64,000 nt of DNA from JBDHWI01 sp964590135. GTDB taxonomy: Bacteria; Chloroflexota; Anaerolineae; J036; Brachytrichaceae. Location: assembly GCA_964590135.1 (NCBI GenBank), contig CAZPVX010000013.1, positions 62,001-126,000 of the forward strand, read 5' to 3'. The position numbers and the translations under genes were made by a program. How positions within the stretch are numbered: the stretch's first letter is position 1; every line of letters starts with the position of its first letter. The notes under the pieces were generated by a model that was not told where the DNA came from, did no database searches, and was given only the letters and a program-made list of their open reading frames with translations. This document shows, piece by piece, positions 54,234 to 61,915 of this stretch.

Positions 54234-54530
54234 ATGCACATCATTCATGTTTACGTCCACGTGAAGAAGCAGTATGTGGAAGCGTTCAAACTTGCCACGA
54301 TTGAAAATGCCCGCGGCAGCATGCAAGAGCCGGGCGTCACACGCTTCGATGTGGTGCAGCACGCCGACGACCCTACGCGTTTCATCCTGATCGAGCATTA
54401 CAAGATGCCAGAAGATCAGGTCAAGCATCGCGACACTGCGCACTACCAGAAGTGGCGTGACACGGTGGCTGTCATGATGGCCGAGCCGCGCAGCTTTGTA
54501 ACGGTTGTCAGCGTCTACCCAGAGGCTTGA
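54234..54530 (+). CDS. Antibiotic biosynthesis monooxygenase-domain protein
   Basis: A 98-residue ABM-fold protein, opening MHIIHVYVHVKKQYVEAFK, with the typical RFDVVQHADDPTRFILIEHYK and FVTVVSVYPEA. Members include LsrG (autoinducer-2 breakdown) and quinone-forming monooxygenases. ATG at 54234 has a possible -10 box (CACAAT) 7 bases upstream. The dehydrogenase gene begins 19 bp after its stop codon, so the two are likely co-transcribed. Confidence 0.8.
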   Translation: MHIIHVYVHVKKQYVEAFKLATIENARGSMQEPGVTRFDVVQHADDPTRFILIEHYKMPEDQVKHRDTAHYQKWRDTVAVMMAEPRSFVTVVSVYPEA

Positions 54531-54549
54531 TCTGCGTGCTGCAGGCATC

Positions 54550-55707
54550 ATGAAGTTTGAATTTGCCACCGCGCAGCGCATCGTGTTCGGCCCTGGCATC
54601 CTGTCACAGGCCGGCAGCATCGCCGCATCGTTTGGCCGGCGCGCGCTGGTGGTGATGGGTTCGTCGCCGGCACGGGCGCAGGCGTTGATCGAGCAACTCG
54701 CAGCCAACCATGTCGCCGTTGAGACGTTGCAGGTGAGCGGCGAGCCGACGGTGGCGTTGGCGCAGCGTGGCGCACAGTTGGCGCGTGATGCTGGCTGCGA
54801 CCTCGTGATAGGCATCGGGGGTGGCAGCGCCATCGACTGCGGCAAGGCGGTGGCTGCGCTGGCGACGAACGCCGGCGACATCCTCGATTACCTCGAAGTG
54901 ATTGGCAGGGCAATGCCGATCAAACACGCGCTGTTGCCCTTCATTGCCATCCCCACCACTGCCGGCGCCGGCGCCGAGGCCACGCGCAACGCGGTGCTGA
55001 CCTCGCCGGATCACAAGGTAAAGGTGAGCTTGCGCAGTCCGATGATGCTGCCAAAAGTGGCGCTGGTGGATCCGCAACTCACGATTGGGTTGCCGCCGGC
55101 GATCACCGCCGCCACAGGCATGGATGCGCTATCGCAGTTGATCGAGCCGTATGTGTCACTTCGCGCCAACCCGATGACCGATGCGCTGTGCCGCGAAGGG
55201 ATTCAGCGCGTGGCGCGCTCGTTGTGGCGGGCGTATTCGCAGGGTGAAGACGCTGATGCCCGTGAGGACATGAGCCTGGCGGCGCTGTTCGGCGGGCTGG
55301 CATTGGCAAACGCCGGCCTTGGCGCGGTGCATGGGTTTGCTTCGCCCATCGGCGGCATGTTCCCTGCACCGCATGGCGCGGTATGCGCGCGCCTACTGCC
55401 GGCGGTGATCGAGGCGAACGTGAGGGCGCTGCGTGAGCGCGAGCCGAAAAACGCTGCGCTGAAGCGTTACGACGAAGTGGCGCAATGGCTGGTCGGCAAC
55501 AGCAAGGCGACGGCGTTCGATGCAGCGCAATGGCTGCGCGAGTTGAGCGCCGCGTTGAAGATACCGTCGTTTGCGGCGTATGGCATGGGTGAGACAGACG
55601 TGCCGGCGGTGGTGCAGAAGGCGGCGGTTGCCAGTTCCATGCAGGCCAATCCAATCAAGCTGACCGAAAGCGAACTGGATGGCATCCTTCGCAGCGCGCT
55701 TGGATGA
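54550..55707 (+). CDS. Iron-containing-type alcohol dehydrogenase
   Basis: A 385-residue group III dehydrogenase. NAD motif VIGIGGGSAIDCGKAVAAL and IPTTAGAGAEATRNAV are typical. The metal site region reads TGMDALSQLIEPYVS: the usual first His of the DxxxH motif is Gln, while the later His residues in GAVHGFASPIGGMFPAPHGAVCA are present. A Gln version is found in one subfamily. Substrate is unknown. The next gene aspS converges and shares a terminator. Confidence 0.87.
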   Translation: MKFEFATAQRIVFGPGILSQAGSIAASFGRRALVVMGSSPARAQALIEQLAANHVAVETLQVSGEPTVALAQRGAQLARDAGCDLVIGIGGGSAIDCGKAVAALATNAGDILDYLEVIGRAMPIKHALLPFIAIPTTAGAGAEATRNAVLTSPDHKVKVSLRSPMMLPKVALVDPQLTIGLPPAITAATGMDALSQLIEPYVSLRANPMTDALCREGIQRVARSLWRAYSQGEDADAREDMSLAALFGGLALANAGLGAVHGFASPIGGMFPAPHGAVCARLLPAVIEANVRALREREPKNAALKRYDEVAQWLVGNSKATAFDAAQWLRELSAALKIPSFAAYGMGETDVPAVVQKAAVASSMQANPIKLTESELDGILRSALG

Positions 55708-55749
55708 TGTTTTGTCGAGCCGCGCGTGTAGATGAGAATCCGGGTAGGC

Positions 55750-55797
55750 AAAGAACAACCAGAAGAGTGTCAAGTTCCTTCGGGTTGTTCTTTTTTT
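55750..55797. terminator. Bidirectional terminator between the iron-type dehydrogenase and aspS
   Basis: AAAGAACAACC pairs with GGTTGTTCTTT; inner AGAAG and CTTC extend the stem; T tract follows on the plus strand and there is A/T-rich sequence on the minus side. Confidence 0.85.
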
Positions 55798-55799
55798 AT

Positions 55800-57563
55800 T
55801 CAAGCCAGTTTGATGTGCAGCTCTCTGATCTGCTTGTCAGCCGCTGGTGAAGGGATGCCGAGCATGGTGTCGGCGGCCTGCTGATTCTTCGGGAAGGCAA
55901 TCACCTCGCGCAGGTTGGGCGCGCCGGCGTAGAGCATCGCCAACCGATCGATGCCTGGCGCAATGCCGCCGTGTGGCGGTGCGCCGTATTCGAAAGCATC
56001 GAGCATGTGACCGAACTTGCGATATGCCTCTTCCATGCTCAACCCGAGCAACTCCATCACCTTCTCCTGTACGTCACGACGATGGATTCTGATCGAGCCG
56101 CCGGCGACCTCGAAGCCATTACACACCAGGTCGTACTGCTTGCTCTTGGCGTTGCCTGGATCGCTCATCAGCGTGGGCAGGTATTGATCCTGCGGCGCAG
56201 TGAACAGATGGTGATTTGCCACCCAGCGCCCCTCTTCCTTGTCGAAGGTGAACATCGGAAAGTCGATGACCCACAAGAACGCCAGCTCGTTCGGGTTGCC
56301 CAACTTCAGGCGCTGGCCGAGTTCGTGGCGCAATTCACCCAGGGCCTCATTTGCGACGTTGCGGTTGTCATCGGCAGCCAGCAGCACGAGGTCGCCGGGT
56401 TTGCTGCCGCTGGCCTGCGCGATGGCGGTCTTTTCGGCGTCGCTCAGCTTTGCGCCGGCGCCGCTGTTGCGGTAACCCTCTGAATCGTGCCACAGCACGA
56501 TCAACCCCTTCGCCCCGTTCTTCTTCGCAATCTCGGTCAGCTCATCTGTCTGCTTGCGGGTGTATGCAGCCTGCCCGCTCACCACGATGCCCTTTACGTG
56601 CGCAGCCTGGAAGGGCAGGAACTCGGTGCCTTGCATGGCGGCGCTCACATCGAACAGCTCCATGCCATAGCGAATATCCGGCTTATCGCGACCAAAGCGC
56701 TCCATCACCTCTTCAAACGCCATGCGTTTGAATGGCTTGAACAGCAACGTCTTGCCGTGTAGCGATTGGTATTTCTCGGTGAATTCTGTCAACAACCCTT
56801 CCACGATCGCCAGCACGTCGTCGCGGTCGACGAAGCTCATCTCCATGTCGAGTTGCGTGAATTCAGGCTGGCGGTCGGCGCGCTGATCTTCATCGCGGAA
56901 GCAACGGGCGATCTGGAAATAGCGCTCGACGCCGGCGACCATCAGCAACTGCTTCAACTGCTGCGGGCTTTGCGGCAGCGCGTAGAACTCCCCTGGGTGC
57001 ACGCGGCTTGGCACCAGATATTCGCGCGCGCCCTCGGGCGTGCTTTTGAACAGGATGGGCGTCTCGACTTCGAGGAAGCCGCGCGCATCGAGATAGTCGC
57101 GGATGAACTTGACGAAGCGATGGCGCGTGTTCAGGTTGTGCGTCATGCGCTCGCGACGCAGGTCGAGGTAGCGATATTTCAGGCGCATCGCCTCGTCGGT
57201 TTCGATGCTGTCATCGTTGATGACGAAAGGCGGCGTCCTGGCGGGGTTCAGCACGGTGAGTTCCTTCACCATCACTTCGATGTCGCCGGTTGCCATCTTC
57301 GGGTTGTGCATGCCATCGGGACGCGCGCAAACTTCACCTTTTACCTGCACGACAAATTCGCTGCGCAGCGATTCGGCGGCGTCGAATGTTTCAGGCGGCA
57401 CGTTGGCGGGGTTGATGACGATCTGTGTCAGGCCGAAGCGGTCGCGCAGATCGATGAAGATCACGCCGCCATGGTCGCGCCGGCGATGCACCCAGCCGGC
57501 CAGCGTCGTTTGCCGGCCTACATGCTCGCTCCGTAATTCGCCGCAGGTGTTTGTCTTGAACAT
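55800..57563 (-). CDS. aspS: Aspartyl-tRNA synthetase, probably non-discriminating
   Basis: A 587-residue bacterial-type AspRS. The N-terminal OB fold (GWVHRRRDHGGVIFIDLRDRFGLTQIV) binds the anticodon; the catalytic motifs include FRDEDQRADRQPEFTQLDMEMSF (motif 2) and GGIAPGIDRLAMLYAGAPNLREVIAFPKN (motif 3), with the bacterial GAD insertion between. Residue 31, just after RRRD, is His; discriminating enzymes such as E. coli's have Leu there, and His at this place is associated with non-discriminating AspRS that also charge tRNA-Asn. No asnS is in the window. An attenuator with an Asn/Asp-rich leader ORF lies 70-200 bp upstream. Confidence 0.96.
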   Translation of the reverse strand: MFKTNTCGELRSEHVGRQTTLAGWVHRRRDHGGVIFIDLRDRFGLTQIVINPANVPPETFDAAESLRSEFVVQVKGEVCARPDGMHNPKMATGDIEVMVKELTVLNPARTPPFVINDDSIETDEAMRLKYRYLDLRRERMTHNLNTRHRFVKFIRDYLDARGFLEVETPILFKSTPEGAREYLVPSRVHPGEFYALPQSPQQLKQLLMVAGVERYFQIARCFRDEDQRADRQPEFTQLDMEMSFVDRDDVLAIVEGLLTEFTEKYQSLHGKTLLFKPFKRMAFEEVMERFGRDKPDIRYGMELFDVSAAMQGTEFLPFQAAHVKGIVVSGQAAYTRKQTDELTEIAKKNGAKGLIVLWHDSEGYRNSGAGAKLSDAEKTAIAQASGSKPGDLVLLAADDNRNVANEALGELRHELGQRLKLGNPNELAFLWVIDFPMFTFDKEEGRWVANHHLFTAPQDQYLPTLMSDPGNAKSKQYDLVCNGFEVAGGSIRIHRRDVQEKVMELLGLSMEEAYRKFGHMLDAFEYGAPPHGGIAPGIDRLAMLYAGAPNLREVIAFPKNQQAADTMLGIPSPAADKQIRELHIKLA

Positions 57564-57630
57564 GAATTGCTACCTCGATGTCGTACTCATTTGCGTGTTG
57601 GTTTGCGCCTAGATCGACGTCGACCAAATG

Positions 57631-57662
57631 CAAACAAAAAGGCCGCCTGTCATCAGGCGACC
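57631..57662 (-). terminator. Intrinsic terminator in the aspS leader
   Basis: On the minus strand GGTCGCCTG, loop ATGA, CAGGCGGCC (9 pairs, one G-U) is followed by TTTTTGTTTG. It lies between the leader ORF and aspS, 68 bp before the aspS ATG. Confidence 0.8.
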
Positions 57663-57706
57663 CCGTGTCTACTTCGCTGCGCGTTTTGCGCAATGACTCA
57701 GGCGAC
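57642..57706 (-). promoter_or_regulatory. Candidate antiterminator of the aspS attenuator
   Basis: GTCGCCTGAGTCAT (57706-57693, covering the last two codons and stop of the leader ORF) can pair with ATGACAGGCGGC (57653-57642, the loop and 3' arm of the terminator): 12 pairs with a two-base bulge, competing with the 9-pair terminator. A ribosome stalled at codons 8-14 leaves this segment free; one that terminates covers it. Confidence 0.55.
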
Positions 57707-57763
57707 GCCTTCTTCGGCGGCGTTATTGTCGTCATTATTATTTGCACAAAATCGCTTGCTCAT
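57698..57763 (-). CDS. Asn/Asp-rich leader peptide of aspS
   Basis: A 21-codon ORF, ATG at 57763, beginning MSKRFCA and containing the run ANNNDDNN followed by AAEEGVA and TGA. Codons 8-14 are AAT AAT AAT GAC GAC AAT AAC. TATCAT lies 10 bases before the ATG and no Shine-Dalgarno is seen, so it fits the leaderless class. Seven consecutive Asn/Asp codons just before a terminator and ahead of aspS are the classic sign of ribosome-mediated attenuation. It is too short for standard gene callers. Both amino acids depend on AspRS if the enzyme is non-discriminating. Confidence 0.72.
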   Translation of the reverse strand: MSKRFCANNNDDNNAAEEGVA

Positions 57764-57773
57764 TGCGGCGCGA

Positions 57774-57779
57774 ATGATA
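57774..57779 (-). promoter_or_regulatory. -10 box of the aspS leader transcript
   Basis: TATCAT on the minus strand, 10 bases before the leader ATG. A -35 box is not evident. Confidence 0.45.
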
Positions 57780-57786
57780 CAACAGA

Positions 57787-58806
57787 TTACGTAAACGAGA
57801 CCATCGCCTTCACCACGCCGGCCTCAGGTATCAACCAGCCGTCGAATGCGCCGATCATTTCGGTGGCCGGCGCGCGGTGCGTTACCCAGGCGCGCGTGTC
57901 CACATCGCCGCTGCGCACGCCGGCGATGATGCGGTGAAATTCTTTCGCCGTTGAATTGCGCGTAGCCAGCAGCGTGATCTCGCGACGATGGAAGAAGGGG
58001 TCGCTGAAGGTGATGTCGGCCTGGATGAGGCCGGCGTAAATCATGCGCCCGCCGTGCGCCACATACTTGAATGCATCCGTCATCGACTGCGCGTTGCCGG
58101 TTGCGTCGAACACCGCCGTTGGCAAATCGCCTCGCGTGATCTCCTCGATGCGTTTGAGCGGCTCATGGTCGGCGCGCACGGCGTGCGCAATCTGGAAATG
58201 TTCGCTGGCAAAGTCGAGCCGCGCCGGATTCACATCCATCACGATGATGTTCTTCGTCGCCAGTTGCGCAAATTGCAGCACGGTCAAACCGATCGGGCCG
58301 CAGCCGATCACCAGCACCCACTCGCCGGGTTGCAGTTGACCGCGATCGACTGCGTGGCAGCCGATGCCAAGCGTTTCGATCAGCGCCAGTTGCTCAAACG
58401 AGAGGTCGTTTGCAGGGTGCAGCTTGTGCGCTGGCACGGTGATGAAGTCGCGCATCCCGCCATCGGTATGAACACCCAGCACCTGCAGGGACACGCAGCA
58501 GTTGGTCTTGCCGGCGCGGCAGGCAATGCACTGGCCGCAGTTGAGATACGGCTCCACGGCGCAGCGGTCGCCGGCTCTCACATTCGTCACGCCTGCGCCG
58601 ACTGCAACGACCTCCACACCCAACTCATGACCGAGGATGCGCGGATAGGTGAGAAATGGCATCTTGCCGCGATAGGCGTGAATATCAGTGCCACAGATGC
58701 CGACGCGATGAACCTTGACCAACGCTTCGCCGGCCTGCGGCGCATTCGGCTCATCCATGTGATTGAGCGTGAATTGGCCGGGTTGTTGCAGAGTGATGAC
58801 TTTCAT
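57787..58806 (-). CDS. Zinc-binding alcohol dehydrogenase (sorbitol/threonine dehydrogenase type)
   Basis: A 339-residue medium-chain dehydrogenase. Catalytic zinc ligands are Cys in GICGTDIHAYRGK and His-Glu in ILGHELGVEV; structural zinc Cys residues lie in CGQCIACRAGKTNCC; the NAD fold is VLVIGCGPIGLTVLQFAQ. The start at 58806 is chosen: the upstream in-frame extension to 58866 has a repeat-like text (PPQPSSQAEE) and includes the -10 region. Substrate unknown; likely a polyol. Confidence 0.88.
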   Translation of the reverse strand: MKVITLQQPGQFTLNHMDEPNAPQAGEALVKVHRVGICGTDIHAYRGKMPFLTYPRILGHELGVEVVAVGAGVTNVRAGDRCAVEPYLNCGQCIACRAGKTNCCVSLQVLGVHTDGGMRDFITVPAHKLHPANDLSFEQLALIETLGIGCHAVDRGQLQPGEWVLVIGCGPIGLTVLQFAQLATKNIIVMDVNPARLDFASEHFQIAHAVRADHEPLKRIEEITRGDLPTAVFDATGNAQSMTDAFKYVAHGGRMIYAGLIQADITFSDPFFHRREITLLATRNSTAKEFHRIIAGVRSGDVDTRAWVTHRAPATEMIGAFDGWLIPEAGVVKAMVSFT

Positions 58807-58856
58807 TTTCTCTTTGTTCTCTTCTGCTTGTGAAGAGGGTTGAGGTGGGGAAGACC

Positions 58857-58884
58857 TTGCCTCCATTGTAGGGCCGCATAGAAT
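58857..58884 (+). promoter_or_regulatory. Promoter of the methyltransferase, leaderless
   Basis: TTGCCT (58857-58862), 16 bases, TAGAAT (58879-58884), then 8 bases to the ATG at 58893. It is one of the clearest leaderless promoters in the window. Confidence 0.6.
58865..58870 (-). promoter_or_regulatory. -10 box of the zinc dehydrogenase
   Basis: TACAAT on the minus strand, about 58 bases before the ATG at 58806 and within the spacer of the divergent promoter. Confidence 0.45.
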
Positions 58885-58892
58885 CCGCGCTC

Positions 58893-59747
58893 ATGAGTTC
58901 ACCGGAGTTTTATCGTAATGCGCGCGCCTATGACATCGCCTTTGGCGACCGCGACTTTGAGGATGAATGCAATTTTCTGGCGTGGTGTCTGGATCATTTT
59001 GGATTTCCAATTTCCGATTGTGAATCGGGGAATGGTCCGCAATCGACAATTGACAAACCCAGATCTTTTTTGGAACTGGCGAGCGGGCCGGCGCGACACG
59101 CGCGTGAATTTGTGCGGCGCGGCTGGCGCGCAGTTGCGCTTGACCTCTCGCAAGACATGCTGGATTACGCGCGCGCAGGCGCAGCCCGCGAGGGCGTGGT
59201 GATCGAGGCGGTCGCCGGTGACATGACGGATTTCATTCTGCGCGAGCCGGTGGCGCTGGCGGCTAACTTGATGGAGAGTCTGACGCACCTCGTCACAAAT
59301 GAACAAGTCGTCGCTCATCTGCGCGCGGTGGCGCACAATCTGCTGCCGGGCGGCATCTTTGTCATCGAGATGGCGCACCCCGACACGATCTGGCGCGATA
59401 GCCTGCCGAACATCTGGCATTCACGCTCGACCGATAGCGATCTCTTCAAGAATGAGCCATACGCTGAAGTGGATGTGTTGTTTGGCAGCGCCGACGATCC
59501 GTACGACTGGATCACGCAGCAATGGCTGGTGACGACGCGCCTGACTATTCGTGAAGAGGGACAACCGACGCGCGTGGTCGAGCAACATCACCCGCATCGC
59601 TGGTATCTGGCGCAGGAATTGAGGGCGCTGATCGATCTGAGTGGCGCGTTCTCGCAGGTGTGGTGGTTTGGCAACATGACCGTGCCGCCGCCGGCGCTTG
59701 ACAACAGTGATGACAGCGAGCGCATGATCGTGGTGTTGAGGAAGTGA
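58893..59747 (+). CDS. Class I SAM-dependent methyltransferase
   Basis: A 284-residue methyltransferase. SAM motif I is FLELASGPARHAREFVRRGW, with LDLSQDMLDYAR after it and a post-motif IEMAHPDTIW. Substrate is unknown. Residues about 37-57 (FPISDCESGNGPQSTIDK) sit before motif I and derive from an AT-rich intergenic repeat inserted in frame. It has a clear leaderless promoter. Confidence 0.82.
   Translation: MSSPEFYRNARAYDIAFGDRDFEDECNFLAWCLDHFGFPISDCESGNGPQSTIDKPRSFLELASGPARHAREFVRRGWRAVALDLSQDMLDYARAGAAREGVVIEAVAGDMTDFILREPVALAANLMESLTHLVTNEQVVAHLRAVAHNLLPGGIFVIEMAHPDTIWRDSLPNIWHSRSTDSDLFKNEPYAEVDVLFGSADDPYDWITQQWLVTTRLTIREEGQPTRVVEQHHPHRWYLAQELRALIDLSGAFSQVWWFGNMTVPPPALDNSDDSERMIVVLRK
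59002..59062 (+). repeat. In-frame interspersed repeat inside the methyltransferase gene
   Basis: The text ATTTCCAATTTCCGATTGTG and later CGCAATCGACAATTGAC is AT rich and of the same kind as the fragments seen in intergenic gaps (for example 7935-7990 and 51151-51230). It adds about 20 residues just before the SAM motif. Confidence 0.55.
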
Positions 59748-59799
59748 AAGCCGGGCTGCGCAGGAAACTGTCCGCGCAGGCCAATTGCGAATGACCATT

Positions 59800-59805
59800 T
59801 ACAAT
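59800..59805 (+). promoter_or_regulatory. -10 box of the MaoC hydratase, leaderless
   Basis: TACAAT lies 6 bases before the ATG at 59812; it rules out the upstream in-frame start at 59785. Confidence 0.55.
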
Positions 59806-59811
59806 CCGCGC

Positions 59812-60273
59812 ATGGCACTTGCAACACAGCATGGTTTGTGGTTTGAAGATTTCGAAGTCGGCTTGGCCGGCATCTCTGCGTCGCGCACGGTGACTGAGGC
59901 TGATATCGTGAACTTCGCCGGCCTCTCCGGCGACTACAACGACATTCACACCGACGCCGAAGCCGCGAAGAAAAGCGTCTTTGGTCAGCGCGTGGCGCAT
60001 GGTTTGCTCGGTCTCAGCATTGCTAGCGGCCTGGTCGTGCAGATGGGCTTCATGAAAGGCACGGTCGATGCTTTTCGCGGGTTGGAGTGGGAATTCACCG
60101 GCCCCGTCTTCATCGGTGACACCATCCATGCTGAGATGGAGGTGACCGAGATCAAGCCCTTCCCGCGCTTGAACAACGGCCGCGTTACCGCGAAGATCCT
60201 GGTGAAGAAGCAGGATGGCAGCGTGGTGCAGCGCGGAACATGGTCGCTGCTGGTGCGCAACCGGCCAAAGTGA
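59812..60273 (+). CDS. MaoC-like (R)-enoyl-CoA hydratase-type dehydratase
   Basis: A 153-residue hot-dog-fold protein. The hydratase motif SGDYNDIHTDAEAAKKSVFGQRVAHGLL supplies the catalytic Asp and His. Such enzymes hydrate enoyl-CoA or act on branched or hydroxy acyl-CoA. It could extend the acyl-CoA metabolism of the 38-48 kb region. Leaderless promoter upstream. Confidence 0.88.
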   Translation: MALATQHGLWFEDFEVGLAGISASRTVTEADIVNFAGLSGDYNDIHTDAEAAKKSVFGQRVAHGLLGLSIASGLVVQMGFMKGTVDAFRGLEWEFTGPVFIGDTIHAEMEVTEIKPFPRLNNGRVTAKILVKKQDGSVVQRGTWSLLVRNRPK

Positions 60274-60363
60274 AAAAGCATTCTGGGCGCAGCGCGGCTT
60301 GATCGACGCAGGAGATTGAGCCTTCATGCCGCATGTGGTCGGGGGATGCGCGCGATTTGATTC

Positions 60364-61875
60364 ATGACAGGCGTTAACTGGAGGGTGGGGAATGGCAGTG
60401 GACGCAGGGTGCGCGCTGCAGCCTTCGTCATTCTCGCGTTGCTCGCCGGCGCTGGCGTCGCGCTGTTGCCGCAGGAGCAGATTGCGCTGCTGGCCGGCGG
60501 CTCACTTGCACTAGCCGCGTTGCTTTGCATCTTTGCCGAGCCGGCGCTGGGCATCGCGCTGGTCATGCTGGCCGGCCCGTTCCAACCGCTTGAACGCATT
60601 GCGCTGCAACTGCCCCTCGACAGCGGTCAAGCCATCCTCGGCATCGCGCTGCTCGCCTATCTCTTTCGCGCGCTGCTCACGCGCCAGTTGCCGGTTGGCG
60701 ATGACCAATCTCTCGCTGCCACGCTGAAGTCACCCATCTCCCTTTCGCTCGCGCTTTTCATTTTCATCTGCCTGCTGTCCTTTCTCCCTGCGAACGACTT
60801 CTCGGACTGGGTGAATGAGTGCATCAAGTGGCTGCAAATGGCGATCATCGCGCTGCTGGTGGCGAATGAGCCGGATGAGCGCAAGCGCGCATTGATCGTT
60901 GGGGCGATTCTGCTTTCTGCCGCCGGCCAGGCGCTCTACGGCATCATCCAGGCCGATGTGCGCGGTTTTGGGCCGAAGGAATTTCAAGTGTTGGGCAGCA
61001 AGACCAGCTTCCGCGCCTATGGCACCTTCGAGCAACCCAATCCCTTCGGTGGCTACATGGGCTTGACCTGGCCGCTTGCTGCCGCGATTGCACTGTGGGC
61101 GTTTTTGCCGGTGAAGAGAAAGAGGGGCAGCGTAAACCTACCTTCTCTATTGATCGGGGTTGTTGCGCTCATCATCACGGTGCTGTGCTTGTGGGCGTTG
61201 CTGGCAAGCGGATCGCGCGGGGCGTTGATCGGGGCAGGATTTGCGGCCGGGGTGATGGCGCTGTCCCTGGTGCGCAAGCCGGCGCTGTGGCTGGCGCTCA
61301 TTGCGCTGGCTGCATTTTTGCTGTTCGCCTTTGACCGCATGGATGTGATCCCTGCCGGCGTGCGCAACCCAATCAACACTTTGGTCGAGGATTATGGCTC
61401 ACTCGATGTGCGCGATGCGCATATCACGCCGGTCACCTTCTCGACCATCGAGCGACTGGCGCATTGGCAGGCGGCCATTCGCATGATCGAGGCGAACCCG
61501 TGGCTCGGTGTAGGTTTTGGCAATTACGCCTCTGCATACCCCGACTATCGCCTGCAACTGTGGGAAAACGCACTCGGCCACGCGCACAACTATTACCTGA
61601 ATGTTTTTGCCGAGACAGGCGCAATCGGTTTTATCGCGTATCTTGTGTTCTGGCTTGTGGCGTTCAGCGTGGCTTTTCATGCCGTGCGACGCATGAAGCT
61701 GAGCCGTTGGCGCGCCGCATTGGCGCTCGGCGCGTTGGGCGCGTTTGGCCATGCTGCTGGCCACCACCTTTTCGACAACCTCTACGTCGCCAACATGCAC
61801 ATGCTCATTGGCGCGTATCTTGGCTTCGTCATCGTGGCGCAAATGAACGCGCAAAAAAAGCCGCACACCTCATAG
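60364..61875 (+). CDS. O-antigen ligase-family membrane protein
   Basis: A 503-residue polytopic protein with about 10-12 membrane helices and a large outside loop. The loop carries the usual features: ATIRMIEANPWLGVGFGNY-like text (here RMIEANPWLGVGFGNYAS) and the conserved His in NALGHAHNYYLNVFAETG. Members ligate O-antigen or polymerise repeat units (WaaL/Wzy). With the sugar transferase at 19.4 kb it suggests a surface glycan pathway. A terminator for the next gene on the other strand overlaps its last codons. Confidence 0.85.
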   Translation: MTGVNWRVGNGSGRRVRAAAFVILALLAGAGVALLPQEQIALLAGGSLALAALLCIFAEPALGIALVMLAGPFQPLERIALQLPLDSGQAILGIALLAYLFRALLTRQLPVGDDQSLAATLKSPISLSLALFIFICLLSFLPANDFSDWVNECIKWLQMAIIALLVANEPDERKRALIVGAILLSAAGQALYGIIQADVRGFGPKEFQVLGSKTSFRAYGTFEQPNPFGGYMGLTWPLAAAIALWAFLPVKRKRGSVNLPSLLIGVVALIITVLCLWALLASGSRGALIGAGFAAGVMALSLVRKPALWLALIALAAFLLFAFDRMDVIPAGVRNPINTLVEDYGSLDVRDAHITPVTFSTIERLAHWQAAIRMIEANPWLGVGFGNYASAYPDYRLQLWENALGHAHNYYLNVFAETGAIGFIAYLVFWLVAFSVAFHAVRRMKLSRWRAALALGALGAFGHAAGHHLFDNLYVANMHMLIGAYLGFVIVAQMNAQKKPHTS

Positions 61876-61883
61876 CGTGCGGC
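61853..61883 (-). terminator. Intrinsic terminator of the GNAT gene
   Basis: On the minus strand GCCGCAC, 10-base loop, GTGCGGC, then a run of seven T. It overlaps the final codons of the converging ligase gene. Confidence 0.82.
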
Positions 61884-61915
61884 AGTCTTCAATTGTCAAA
61901 AAGAAACGGTTGCGC

